This document shows, one piece after another, positions 54,626 to 64,000 of a stretch of 64,000 nucleotides of DNA. The notes under the pieces are model-generated. The model was not told the origin of the DNA. It made no database searches and worked only from the letters and a program-made list of their open reading frames with translations. Source of the stretch: Cephalotus follicularis (taxonomy: Eukaryota > Streptophyta > Magnoliopsida > Oxalidales > Cephalotaceae); contig BDDD01002372.1 in NCBI GenBank assembly GCA_001972305.1, forward strand, positions 216,455-280,454, in the 5' to 3' direction. Positions within the stretch are counted from its first letter, which is position 1; every line of letters starts with the position of its first letter. The translations under genes were made by a program, and so were the position numbers.

Positions 54626-55738
54626 GCCCCCGTTTGATAATGCTTTTGCATTACCAAAAGTGCTTTTCAGCCTCAATTTAGTGTTTAGTAAAACTTTAGC
54701 AAAATTACTTTTAGCAAAAGTACTTTTGTTTTTAAAAGGAGCCAAAGCACTTTTCAAACTAGCTTAGTGATGTCAGTTCGAAGAGTGTTTTTGCCAACCA
54801 CATGTTTTAACTTGCTAAGAATTTTTATGAATTTTGACAAATTGTTTTTATGAATTTTAATATTTGACAAAAAAAATTTATGGTGTCTACAGCAGTTTCA
54901 AAAATATATTTACCAAACACATATTCACTGCAAAAGCATTTTTGACGACATCACTTTTACTAAAAGTACTTAAAAAAGCACTTTTATGAAACACACAGTG
55001 TAATGCCATGTAATGTTTTCTTTTAGAGATAAAGAAAGTTTGAGGATAAAAATCTTAAGCTAAAAGGGCCAAGGACTTAAGAATAAATAATAAGATGTTA
55101 TAAGAGCTTAAGGCTAAATTATAAAGTGTTATAAGGACCAAAGTGCAAAGCTTCCTTGAGAAGTTTCTAAGTTCCAAGACAAATGATGGTTGTGTAAGGT
55201 GTGCATGGCGTGTTCAACGTTTTGGCATGCTATGTTGAGTGTTGGCAGAGCCTAGTTTGGCAGTGTAGAGGAGGAAGTTTCAGTATAAGAAGGTTAGAAG
55301 TGATAGAGAAAGATTTTTTAGTTTTCCTTTCTTCTTCTTTTCCTTTCACGAGCGGAAGGAGAGTAGTAGTTTGAAGCTTCCAAGCACAGCAAGAAGTAGT
55401 AGATGAGAAGAAGAAGAGAAGCTTGTCTCGAGAGAAAGCAGTAAAGAAGCAGTTAACGTTAGAGGACGTAGCAAGAACTGTGATTGGGACATCCTTTCCT
55501 TTACAGTTGTATTATGTTCATGTTCATGTTATTCTCTTCTTGAGAATCTTTACCTTCAATTCATGTTCAGTTCCAGTGCAGAGCAAGTGAGTTTAGTCGG
55601 GAATCGCTTCCCTAGCGTTTTTATGTAAGCCATTCTTTGCGAGTGGAGAGCTTTAAGCCAAGCAAAGATGCTCAATTATTTTCTAAGTGTCAGTGATCCT
55701 TAGATAAGGTAACAGTACGTGTTCACCCCCCTCCTTAG

Positions 55739-55948
55739 CCTACTATTGTCTATGATGAGAAGTCGAGTGAGTCTGCCCCCGGGTTCCATACCTGGATATC
55801 CTTACACTATTGTCTATGATGGTGTACATCGGCCGAGTGCAGCAGAACATGAATGTACATAGCTCCAACCTCCTCGGTCTACTATTGTCTATGATGGGAA
55901 ACCAAGCGAGACTGTCCTCGGGTTCCATACCTGGATCTCCTTTACACT
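55739..55948 (+). repeat. CTATTGTCTATGATG tandem repeats, period about 139 bases
   Basis: Units start at about 55741 and 55880 with the phrase GGGTTCCATACCTGGAT repeated. A third partial unit (ACTGTTGTCTATGACGG) was split by the copia insertion at 55953. Confidence 0.8.
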
Positions 55949-55953
55949 GTTGT

Positions 55954-56370
55954 TGTTGGATATATTGGTGCATTAGCATAAAGCTAATTTAATATTTCAT
56001 GTGGAAAGAAATTTAAGAGAGGAAAAGGAATTAGAAAATTTCATAGAAGAAATAATTTGAGAAAAAGAATGAGAGAATTGGAGGGATGAAAAAGTGTTAA
56101 TGGAGAAAAACTCTTACTTCCTTATGTATTTCCTTACAAAGAGCACATATTTATAGTACAAGTAAAACATTAAAATAAGAGCAATAGAATTCCAAATGGA
56201 ATTCTATGTTGACTACATTCAACCTTCATGGCATCCAAAAGCTCACATGGTTTGAATGCATTGAATTTATTGTATTTAAAATCATCACACCTTTCACATG
56301 GGCTGCCACATTTGAATATGGAGATCAATGTAGGTGTGCTACCAACTGTGGAATGGTTGACAATTCAACA
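55954..56370 (-). mobile_element. Copia derivative 3' LTR
   Basis: Complete 417-base LTR. The RNase H stop codon overlaps its minus-strand start TGTTGA, and the purine tract AAGGAGGAG lies just upstream on the minus strand. Confidence 0.9.
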
Positions 56371-57673
56371 CTCCTCCTTGACACTCATTCCACGAACTCC
56401 AAGTTTGTCCCGCAGAAATTCAAACTTAGCCTTTGGAAGTGCTTTAGTAAAAATATTTGCAATTTGTTCGTCAGTGCCGTAGTGGATTAAGCTGATTTCA
56501 CCATTGCTTTCAGCTTCCCTGAGAAAATGATATTTTATCTGGATGTGTTTTGTTTTGCGGTGTTGGACTGGATTTTTGGCAATCGCAATTGCCGACTTAC
56601 TATCGCAATATAGCATAGTTGACTTTTCCTGAATTTCACCCATTTCAGCAAGAATTCTTCTCAGCCAAATTGCTTGATTTGCCGCTGCACAGGCTGCAAT
56701 GTACTCTGCTTCAGTGGTGGATTGAGCCACTGTTGCTTGTTTTTGTGATAGCCATGAGAACACACCATTTCCAAATGAAAAAGTGTAACCGGATGTACTT
56801 TTCATGTCATCCAATGATCCAGCCCAATCACTATCCGTGTAGCCAACTAGATCTGCATTTTTTGACGGTTTGTAAAAAATACAGAAACCAGTGGTACCTT
56901 TCACATACCTGAGTAACCTTTTGGCAGTAGTGAAATGCAGTTCAGATGGCTTTTGCATAAACCTTGACAGTAGGCCTGTTGCAAACATGATGTCAGGTCG
57001 GGTTGCTGTCAGGTACAACAAACTGCCGATCATGCTCCTGTACTGTCTCTCATCAGCACTGGGTGATCCATCTTCTTTCATCAATTTTTCGTTGGGAACC
57101 AGTGGTGTGGTGACAGCTTTGCAATCTTCCATTTTCAATTTTTTGAGAAGATTCTCTGCATATTTTTTCTGGCAAATGAAAATGCCGCCATCACTTTGGC
57201 TGATCTCCATGCCCAAAAAAATAGCTCATCAAGCCTAGATCTGTCATTTAAAATTCTTTCTTCATGTCCTCCTTAAATGTTGTGATCATCGAGGAGTTAC
57301 TTCCGGTGATGATGAGATTGTCAACATATAAGGAGACAATCAAAATGCTGGTAGTCCCCTGAGCCTTAATATAGAGTGTGAGCTCACTTGGACTCATCCT
57401 AAAGCCTTGAACATTGAAGTAGGAGTCAATCCTATTGTACCAAGCACGTGGTGCCTGTTTAAAGCCATAGAGTGCCTTCTTCAGCTTTAGGACTTTTTCT
57501 TCTTGATCTTTTGCAACAAAGCCTGGTGGTTGGTCGATGTAAATTTCTTCTTCAAGATAGCCGTTGAGAAATGCTGATTTCACATCAAGCTGAAATATCT
57601 CCCATCCTTTCTGTGCTGAGAGAGCGAGAATGGTTCTCACGGTATCCTGTCTTGAAACTGGAAAGTAAAACAT
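56365..57673 (-). pseudogene. pol: Copia RT C-terminal part and RNase H
   Basis: The first piece (57673-57248) starts in RT with VSRQDTVRTILALSAQKGWE, then KSAFLNGYLEEEIYIDQPPGF, YGFKQAPRAWY and the catalytic box reading YVDN instead of YVDD. A frameshift at about 57216-57248 leads into 57216-56365. That piece encodes FLGMEIS-type connection, RPDIMFATGLLSRFM, DSDWAGSLDDMKSTSG, QSTTEAEYIAACAAANQAIW, YCDSKSAIAIAKNP and a normal C-terminus. RNase H is intact over 283 codons; RT is catalytically altered and N-truncated. It resembles the common Tork-like copia lineage of plants. Confidence 0.92.
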
Positions 57674-57873
57674 TAAAATAAGAGCAATAGAATTCCAAAT
57701 GGAATTCTATGTTGACTACATTCAACCTTCATGGCATCCAAAAGCTCACATGGTTTGAATGCATTGAATTTATTGTATTTAAAATCATCACACCTTTCAC
57801 ATGGGCTGCCACATTTGAATATGGTGATCAATGTAGGTGTGCTACCAACTGTGGAATGGTTGACAATTCAACA
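57664..57873 (-). mobile_element. Copia derivative 5' LTR, truncated
   Basis: It matches 56161-56370 nearly base for base. The join with RT sits at GAAAGTAAAACATT, where AGTAAAACATT is also found in the full LTR. This points to a short-homology deletion. Confidence 0.9.
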
Positions 57874-59716
57874 GTTGTCTATGACGGAATATAGGGTTTG
57901 AGCACAGCAGAGCTAAGTTGCCAAATAATAGAGCATAGAGTCTTTCATTAAGTTTTCCAGAGGAGACCTGGTCCTCAGTTCTCAGTTAAGTTAAGCAAAG
58001 ATAAGCAAGTTTAGAGGAGAACCTTGGTTCTCGGCAGGTAAGCTGCCAGTTATGGCTTAGGCCAAGATTAGCTCAGCTCAGTGTGACTATAAGTTGGCTA
58101 CTATGTATACATGCAGCATAAGACTACTATAAGCTGGCAACCATATTATGTAAAGCAAGCAAAGTAAAGCAAGTTCCAAGTCTAGTAGTAGTCCTCCTCG
58201 GCACTTTAGCCTAGTTGGATCTTTCTTTAGAGCATTTCTATTAAGCTTTTCTTAAGCACTCGAGAGTATCAGCTAAGCAGAGGAAAGAGTAAGTTTTTTT
58301 AAAGTACTTTGAGCTTTTCTTTATTATATGCCATGACATATATGTTGTTATAGTTCTCTTCCCCAGTTGGCATTTTACTCATGTTCATGGTAAGCTTTCT
58401 TTCAACGCATTTGTTTCAGAGGAATGCATCAGAGGATGATTTGATCTCAGTCACTTAGTCAGTTTGACTAATCCCCTCACAAGTTGTTTTGCAGACCAGC
58501 CAGCAGGAGGAGTTCCCCCAGCTCAGCAGTCAAAAGCTTAAGCAAAGGTAGTTTTTGTGCTCAGCACCTCGGGAAGTAGCTCGGGCGTTTAGCATTGCAT
58601 AACATTGGGCATTCTTTTTGGGTTCCTCTTTCTTTTTGTAGAGTTCCCGAGAACATATGTCTTGTATAAGATATGTTAAAGTAAGAAGCTTATGTTGTTT
58701 CTTTTCATGTATAGAGAGAAAGCTTATGTTGTTGTTCTTTTACCGAGCAGAGAAGTAGTGCTTGTTCATAGCCAAGGGACTAGCATGTTATGTAATAGTA
58801 CTTTTAAGAATGAAATAGATGTTCCTAGTCCATGGACTAGTTTTTCCTTGAGATATGATGAATGTTTGATGTTATGAGTTTTATGTTTTCAGTTATGACT
58901 GAGGAGGCAATGAGCTAATGTTTAAAGGTCATGATATAGGAGTCAGGGAGTCCTCGGGTAGTTAGCTGTTTGATGTTTTAATGTTGAGATATCTTAGTCC
59001 GAGGTGAGGTGGAGTCCTCGGAAATAAGCCAGAGGATACAAGTAAGAGAGGCATTGTCCTCGGATGCCTTAGCAGAGGAGAAAAGAGAGGGAGACCTCTG
59101 ATGGTTTTAGAGATAGACGTGAGGCTCTATGTTGAGTCCTAGGATGTATGCCAGAGGAGATAAAGAGTGAGGTCTGTGGCCGACCTCAAGGTCTCATGTG
59201 GCAGAGTATAATAATAGTTTATAGCACTGTAGTGTTTTAAGTTAAGTTAAACTCTGCGTTTTGATGCTAAGGTTAAGCGTTATGTTGAGGAGCGCTCTTT
59301 GTAGAAGAGCAGAGGCGAAAATGCCCGTGGTGGAGCTGTGTCCCCGGGCTAAAGTAGACCTTGGTGTTTTTAAGTGAGCATGTAAGGAGCACATGGGTGT
59401 TCTCCTGGGGCGTTTAGTGATGCGGCGCATTTTGAAGTGCTTGGACGTGTGCAGTTGGTGACTTAATGAAACGGGAAGTTTGTGTCATCGGATCCTTTTG
59501 TCCCCTGCCTTTTTTAAGCCCCGCATCTGTTACGTATTTTGCCCAGGCTTTCTCCTCGGGATTTTGCGTAGCGCGTCCCTGGAGCGATCTTAGTGGGTTG
59601 CTCGGGCAGTTTTGAGAAGAGAGGGTTGTTGGCAAGGAACGCCATCCCCGACAGGACACGCTAGCCCAGAGTAGAGCGGGAATGGGTCCTGTCACACAGC
59701 ATTACCAAATAGAGCC

Positions 59717-60263
59717 TAAGTAGCATCAGATTTTACAACAACTTACAGATGAGATCAATAAAAAATTTACCCACTTAAATCAGTGCAATGTCTTAGTCTC
59801 TTAAGTTTTCTATAAGACCCATGTAACGAGTTTTGGACCAATTACACTCAAACCAGTTGGCTTTAAAGAACTAGGTATAGAACACCCCTAAGGCTTACTT
59901 ACTCGAATCAAATAGGCTACAGACTAGGACGGAATTCAAAAAGGTAAAATGGATTTTTTTCATATGCAAGAACATCAATTCATTGTCCTCCTCCTTACTA
60001 AGATCTATGAAACTTTGAAGACACACAAGATCAGTCTTTTTTCTTATCTTCTCTTTTCTCTTTTTTTTTTATAACTCCTACCTTGAGATGTATTTCTTTT
60101 CTTTCCTTGAAATCAAAATTTTTATTATTTCTCCTATGGGGTTTCTATTATTTTTAAGTACATCAACATTTACTCATACTTTCAAAATTAAAATGAACTT
60201 TGGTACTAACCACCCCCTCCCCCTATTTAAATCTTGCATTGTCCACAATGCACTAAAAATCAA
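59717..60263 (-). other. Athila-3 3' tail, non-coding
   Basis: It is collinear with the Athila-2 tail in reverse: the CCTATTTGATTCGAGTAAG block (about 59787-59935), a poly-T run near 60060-60072, and a polypurine-like word before 60240. No gene is seen. Confidence 0.7.
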
Positions 60264-61634
60264 CTATAGAAACAACAATGAATGATCAAAGAAATATATG
60301 TGAAACAATGCAATAAATAAAAGAACAATAGAGGTAGGGTTTACCAAATATAATAAGGTAGACTCTGAATAAAGAGGCTCATGAAGATCCATGGCCTCTT
60401 CCATTGGTGCAGTTGGAAACTCTAGAAACTTCTTTAACCACTGCCCGTTCACCTTGAATGCTTCTCCAGTACATGGCTTAACAATCTAAAAAAACACCAT
60501 GTGAGAAAACAATTTGAACAATATAAGGATCTTCCCAATGGGATCTCAGTTTTCCAAGAAACATGTGTAACCGGGAATTATACAAAAGGACCTTGCCACT
60601 GACTGCAAAATTTTTCCTTAAACTTCGTGCATCATGAAAGGATTTGGTATTTTCTTTGGATATCTTAGCGTTGTCATATGCATCATTTCGGATCTCTTCC
60701 AACTCAGAGAGTTGGAGACTATGATGAATACCCGCACTGGAACGATCAAAATTAAATTTCTTAATGGCCCAAAAGGCCCGATGTTCCAATTCCACTGGAA
60801 GATGACAAGCTTTAGCGTACACAATCCGGTAAGGAGATTAACCAAGGTCAGTCTTGAAGGCTGTCCTATAAGCCCAAAGAGCATCCACAAGTCGAGTGGA
60901 CCAATCCTTTCTGCTCAGGTTGACTATTTTTTCAAGGATTTTCTTAATTTGGCGATTAGATATCTCAACTTGCCCACTGGTTTGAGGATGGTAAGGTGTG
61001 GCAAGTTTATGAGTGATCCCATATCTTTTCATATGGGCTTCAAAAGACCGATTGCAAAAATGGGTACCCCTCTTATCACTCATGATGGCTCGTGGGGTAC
61101 CAAACCTAGAAAACATATATTCCTTGAGGAACTTGACAACCACAGAGTTGTCATTGGTTCGACAAGGAATATCCTCAATCCACTTTGAGACATAGTCAAC
61201 AGCTAGAAGGATATATAAATTCCCAAACGAGTTAGGAAAAGGACAAATGAAATCAATGCCCCAAACATCAAAAATCTCCCAGTCAAAATTGGAGTCAATG
61301 ACATCATATTCCTCTTGGTCATACGGCTTAAAGATTGACATGAAGCACAAGCCCTAAAGTACTGATAAGCATCTTTTGAAAAGACTCGGCCAATAAAATC
61401 CACACTGTAAAACTTTGGCTGCTGTCTTAGTTGGGCCAAAATGGCCACCACAAGCCTGATCATGAAAAAAAGACAGGATTGAAAAATGCTCATGATCAGG
61501 AATGCACTTTCGCACAATTTGATCAAGACACGCTTTGAAGAGATAAAGGTCATCCAAGAAGAAATGTTTGACTTGAGAGAAGAAACGATGCTTATCTTGA
61601 TCAGACCACTATGATGATACGATCCCAATAACAA
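60264..61634 (-). pseudogene. pol: Athila-3 integrase
   Basis: From right to left: zinc-binding HDQACGGHFGPTKT and [14 protein letters not shown] (61557-61354, two frames), then core [24 protein letters not shown] (an extra Lys relative to Athila-1) and [20 protein letters not shown] (61350-60838). The C-terminal part at 60822-60478 reads [20 protein letters not shown] to [19 protein letters not shown], and NGQWLKKFLEF near 60450. The C-terminus is complete, unlike Athila-1. Three frameshifts separate the pieces. The D, D and E residues are all present. Confidence 0.9.
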
Positions 61635-62359
61635 GATAATTGACTATGTCCACATACCATGGTTCACTCTCGACACGTATAAGTTGCTCATCAGGGAAAT
61701 TTTCATTAATAGGACCCTTGACCTCTGGCGCATTGGACAGACGGGATAAGTGGTCTGCCACCAAATTCTCAGTCCCTTTCTTTTCCCTAATTTCAATGTC
61801 AAACTCCTGAAGTAGCAACACTCAACAGATGAGATGCGCTTTTGCATCCTTTTTGTCCACTAGATACCAAATCGTAGCATGAGCAGTGTAAACAATGACT
61901 TGTGATCCTAATAGATACGACCAAAATTTTTCAAGTCCAAAGACCATGGCTAAAAATTCATTCTCAGTCGTTGTGTAATTCAATTACGCTTCTGAAAGGG
62001 TCCTACTTGCATAATAAATCACGTGGGGAAATTTATTGATCCTCTCACCTAGAACGGATCCTATTGCACTGTCAAACGCATCACACATGATTTCAAAAGG
62101 CTCAGTCTAGATAGGTGCCTGAATGATAGGAGCAGAGGTGAGCTCTTTCATTAAGAAATCAAAAGCATCAAGGCATTGTTGAGAGAAAGAAAACTATTGA
62201 TCCTTCGCTAGGAGCGATGTCAAGGGTCGCGTCACCATGCTAAAGTCTTTGATGAATCTCTGATAAACGCCAGAATGCCTGAGGAAAGATCGGATGTCCT
62301 TCACATTTCTCGGTGGAGGTAAATGTTTGATTATTTCTACTTTGGCCTTATCTACTTGA
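61609..62359 (-). pseudogene. pol: Athila-3 RT thumb and RNase H, cut by an LTR at 62360
   Basis: The minus strand starts at QVDKAKVEIIKHLPPPRNVK (62359 downward), then YQRFIKDFS, PIIQAPI, the RNase [68 protein letters not shown] and WYVDIVNYLV, collinear with 14380-15110 of Athila-1. Several stops occur. The upstream RT core would be to the right, beyond the inserted LTR and outside the window. Confidence 0.9.
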
Positions 62360-63269
62360 TGTCATACCCCGAACCACGAGGGTAAACCCCCACGACTCAA
62401 CGCTTGATATACCGTCCATTCAATCAATTCATTCATATCATTTATCAATCATATTCCAAAGTGCTATACATATAAGGCTTTAAATCAAAGTCATACAAGC
62501 AAAAGAATCATATTGAATATATTCTAACTCTTAAAATCTCCCGAAATTTCGGCATGAAGTATTCGTTTATCGGACTATATCCCCCTGTAAAGAAAACACA
62601 GTTCATATATGGGCTCAGCCCTCAACAATCCACACTCCCGCAGGAGGAAATCAGCAATATATCACAATATATGGACCCATCCATGTCCTTTACATCAACA
62701 CTCATATAAATCAAGCACTACCATAAGCCGACAGGTCAATACAGAAGGAAAATATGTCTCTTATATAACATTTGTACATTTACATTAATCACATTTATAT
62801 AAGACAGGTCGGAGGAGATGTAGATCCTTACTCTATGATTTAGCCCGGCTGATCATTGCTGCACGCCACCTGGACCTGAACCTGACCCATTACATTACAA
62901 TACAATGCAATGCGTCAGCAACCCGAAGGTTGTATAGGATATACATATGCAATGAACATGTAGAAGTGCAGCATATATGTGTACAATATGTGAGATGTAT
63001 ACATGGCAAGAGATGTATGAATGCAAATTCATAGCAATGTAGCTCATAATATAAAGGTCATGCACCATAACCTAGAGACCAATAGAACATGTGATCTACC
63101 ATTCGTATACAACCGTCCCATACCGGTGTATAAGAATAGGATCAATCAATCATCTAGGGATACGTACCATGGTCCTACCGTAACCATAGTATAGCCATAC
63201 CATAACAATCAGGACCATCACAATCCATAACGATACGGTCCATAACCATATCGTATCCATCTATAGCCA

Positions 63270-63530
63270 TAACCGTTGCCCTCAATAACCATAACCGTTT
63301 ACGGTCCATATCCGTTTACAATTCACATCCATTTATGGTCCATATCCGATAACGGTCCATAACCTTTTACAATTCACATCCATTTACGGTCCATATCCAT
63401 TAACGGTCCATAACCGTTTTCAATTCACATCCATTTACGGTCCATATCCGTTAACGGTCCATAATCGTTTACAATTCACATCCATTTACGGTCCATATCT
63501 GTTAACGGTCCATAATCGTTTACAATTCAT
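63270..63530. repeat. 51-base tandem array of GGTCCATAACCGTTTA-type units
   Basis: ATTCACATCC words fall at 63321, 63372, 63423 and 63474, exactly 51 bases apart. Each unit is made of two related half-units, GGTCCATATCCGTTA and GGTCCATAATCGTTT, so the array grew from a repeat of roughly 25 bases. Confidence 0.9.
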
Positions 63531-63585
63531 GACGATTCAATTCATAACGATTCGATAACACTACAATACAATCTATAACAATTCA

Positions 63586-63870
63586 ATGGAATCCCAGTTC
63601 CTCGAAGGTCCTGGTTTAATTAATCAATGCAATCCCAGTTCCTCGAAGGTCCTGGTTCAATCAATCAATGCAATCCCAGTTCCTCGAAGGCCCTGGTTCA
63701 ATAAATCAATGCAATCCCAGTTCCTCGAAGGTCCTGGTCCAATAAATCAATGCAATCCCAGTTCCTCGAAGGTCCTAGTTCGTATACTAGTCCCTCGTAG
63801 GTCCTAGTCCAATAATGATGCAATCCCAGTCCCTCGAAGGTCCTGGTCCGGTATACTAGTCCCTCGTAGG
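63586..63870. repeat. 41-base tandem array with CCTCGAAGGTCCT units
   Basis: CCCAG words fall at 63593, 63634, 63675, 63716 and 63757, exactly 41 bases apart, followed by shorter variant units (CCCTCGTAGGTCCTA). An apparent 73-codon open frame here is only the repeat read through. The unit resembles, in reverse, the 39-base repeats at 4104-4310. Confidence 0.9.
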
Positions 63871-64000
63871 TCCTATTACCTTTACTAACTTACTTACTGG
63901 CTCACTTACTGACTTACTTGCTTACTAATTTTTTTTCCCCTTACGTTACTGACTAACTTTGGTCCTGGAAGTTTCCTGCCCCTAACGTAGTACTAACCTG

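Larger units (their letters stand above)
55954..57873 (-). mobile_element. Copia deletion derivative, minus strand
   Basis: It has the structure 3' LTR (55954-56370), polypurine tract, RNase H and RT C-terminal part, then a 5' LTR truncated to 57664-57873. Ends are TGTTGGATATATTGG and TTCAACA, with a perfect 5-base duplication GTTGT (55949-55953 and 57874-57878). The 210 bases of the shortened LTR match the equivalent part of the full LTR almost perfectly, so the insertion is young. Everything from the inner part of the 5' LTR through gag, protease, integrase and the RT N-terminus was deleted. Confidence 0.93.
54999..59694 (+). mobile_element. Solo LTR inside the MITE, itself interrupted by copia
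   Basis: It begins TGTAATGCC and ends CCTGTCA. It is flanked by a perfect 5-base duplication CACAG (54994-54998 and 59695-59699), and the MITE reads through when it is removed. Without the copia insertion it is about 2.77 kb. No element gene is seen. It contains CTATTGTCTATGATG repeats (55741-55948, continuing at 57874) and many TCCTCGG / CCGAGG words in 57990-59200. Confidence 0.85.
54626..59716. mobile_element. MITE (about 390 bases) split by a solo LTR
   Basis: The ends are inverted repeats: GCCCCCGTTTGATAATGCTTTTG at the left, and at the right the reverse complement reads GGCTCTATTTGGTAATGCTGTG. The interior is a series of AAAAGTGCTTTT / AAAAGTACTTTT palindromes with no coding capacity. 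The element is interrupted at 54998 by the LTR 54999-59694. I cannot fix its own target duplication; an AGCAT word flanks it at about 54598 and 59722. The superfamily is unassigned. Confidence 0.7.
62360..64000 (-). mobile_element. Tekay-like LTR, runs off the window
   Basis: On the plus strand it begins TGTCATACCCCGAACC, which on the minus strand is the ...GGGGTATGACA end typical of this lineage. The putative duplication word on its left is CTTGA (62355-62359); its partner is outside the window. No coding region is seen. It shares 62475-62640 with a fragment inside the CACTA element and contains two tandem arrays. Confidence 0.8.

Noticed and set aside
56206..56490. Plus-strand frame repeated at 57709-57894
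   Set aside because: It is the duplicated LTR of the minus-strand copia derivative, read in the wrong orientation.
63586..63807. Open frame of 73 codons with an apparent peptide repeat
   Set aside because: It is a read-through of the 41-base tandem array. Unit boundaries do not match codons, so the peptide changes from unit to unit by frame.

Overview
The window is plant nuclear DNA from a repeat-dense, probably heterochromatic intergenic region of a flowering plant. The evidence is LTR retrotransposons of plant lineages (Ty1/copia, Athila-like Ty3/gypsy primed by tRNA-Asp, chromodomain-bearing Tekay/Del-like Ty3/gypsy primed by initiator tRNA-Met), a CACTA DNA transposon with plant TNP2 and TNPA-like genes, a Stowaway-type MITE, and plant BMS1 and receptor-kinase exons carried inside the CACTA element. 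I see no intact host gene, no tRNA or rRNA gene and no CRISPR array. All coding regions are transposon-derived or captured fragments, and nearly all carry stops, frameshifts or deletions. Lineage names are by protein and primer-site resemblance only, and boundaries were read by eye.

Left half (1-25,869). A decayed plus-strand copia element (RT-RNase H, 1-2,568, then a long 3' LTR) is the host. It carries an Athila-1 solo LTR in its RNase H gene (832-2273, duplication AGTTG), a Tekay-A solo LTR in its own LTR (2631-5018, duplication TAAAC) and a complete minus-strand Tekay-A element (6874-25828, duplication GAGTT). The 3' LTR of that Tekay-A element is split by a complete plus-strand Athila-1 element (9035-18394).

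Middle (25,870-34,107). A 5'-truncated plus-strand Tekay-B pol ends in a 2.6 kb LTR (28507-33684), which is split by a 2.57 kb solo LTR of another family (29512-32082). A short unidentified coding remnant follows.

Right half. A degenerate Athila-2 element (34108-40742) has a scrambled pol, and its 3' LTR is cut by the left end of a CACTA element (40743-50253). That CACTA carries a truncated TNP2, a seven-exon TNPA-like gene, and spliced fragments of a CRPK1-like kinase, the ribosome-biogenesis GTPase BMS1 and an unidentified gene. It is broken on the right at an LTR (50254-52463). Next is a minus-strand Athila-3 element (52464-62359) interrupted by a MITE, which is interrupted by a solo LTR, which is interrupted by a copia deletion derivative. 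A further LTR with tandem repeats (62360-64000) runs off the window.

Two themes stand out. Clusters of short palindromes centred on GTCGAC recur inside LTRs of several unrelated families. The CACTA element is a multi-gene transduplication vehicle whose captured exons keep their splice sites.
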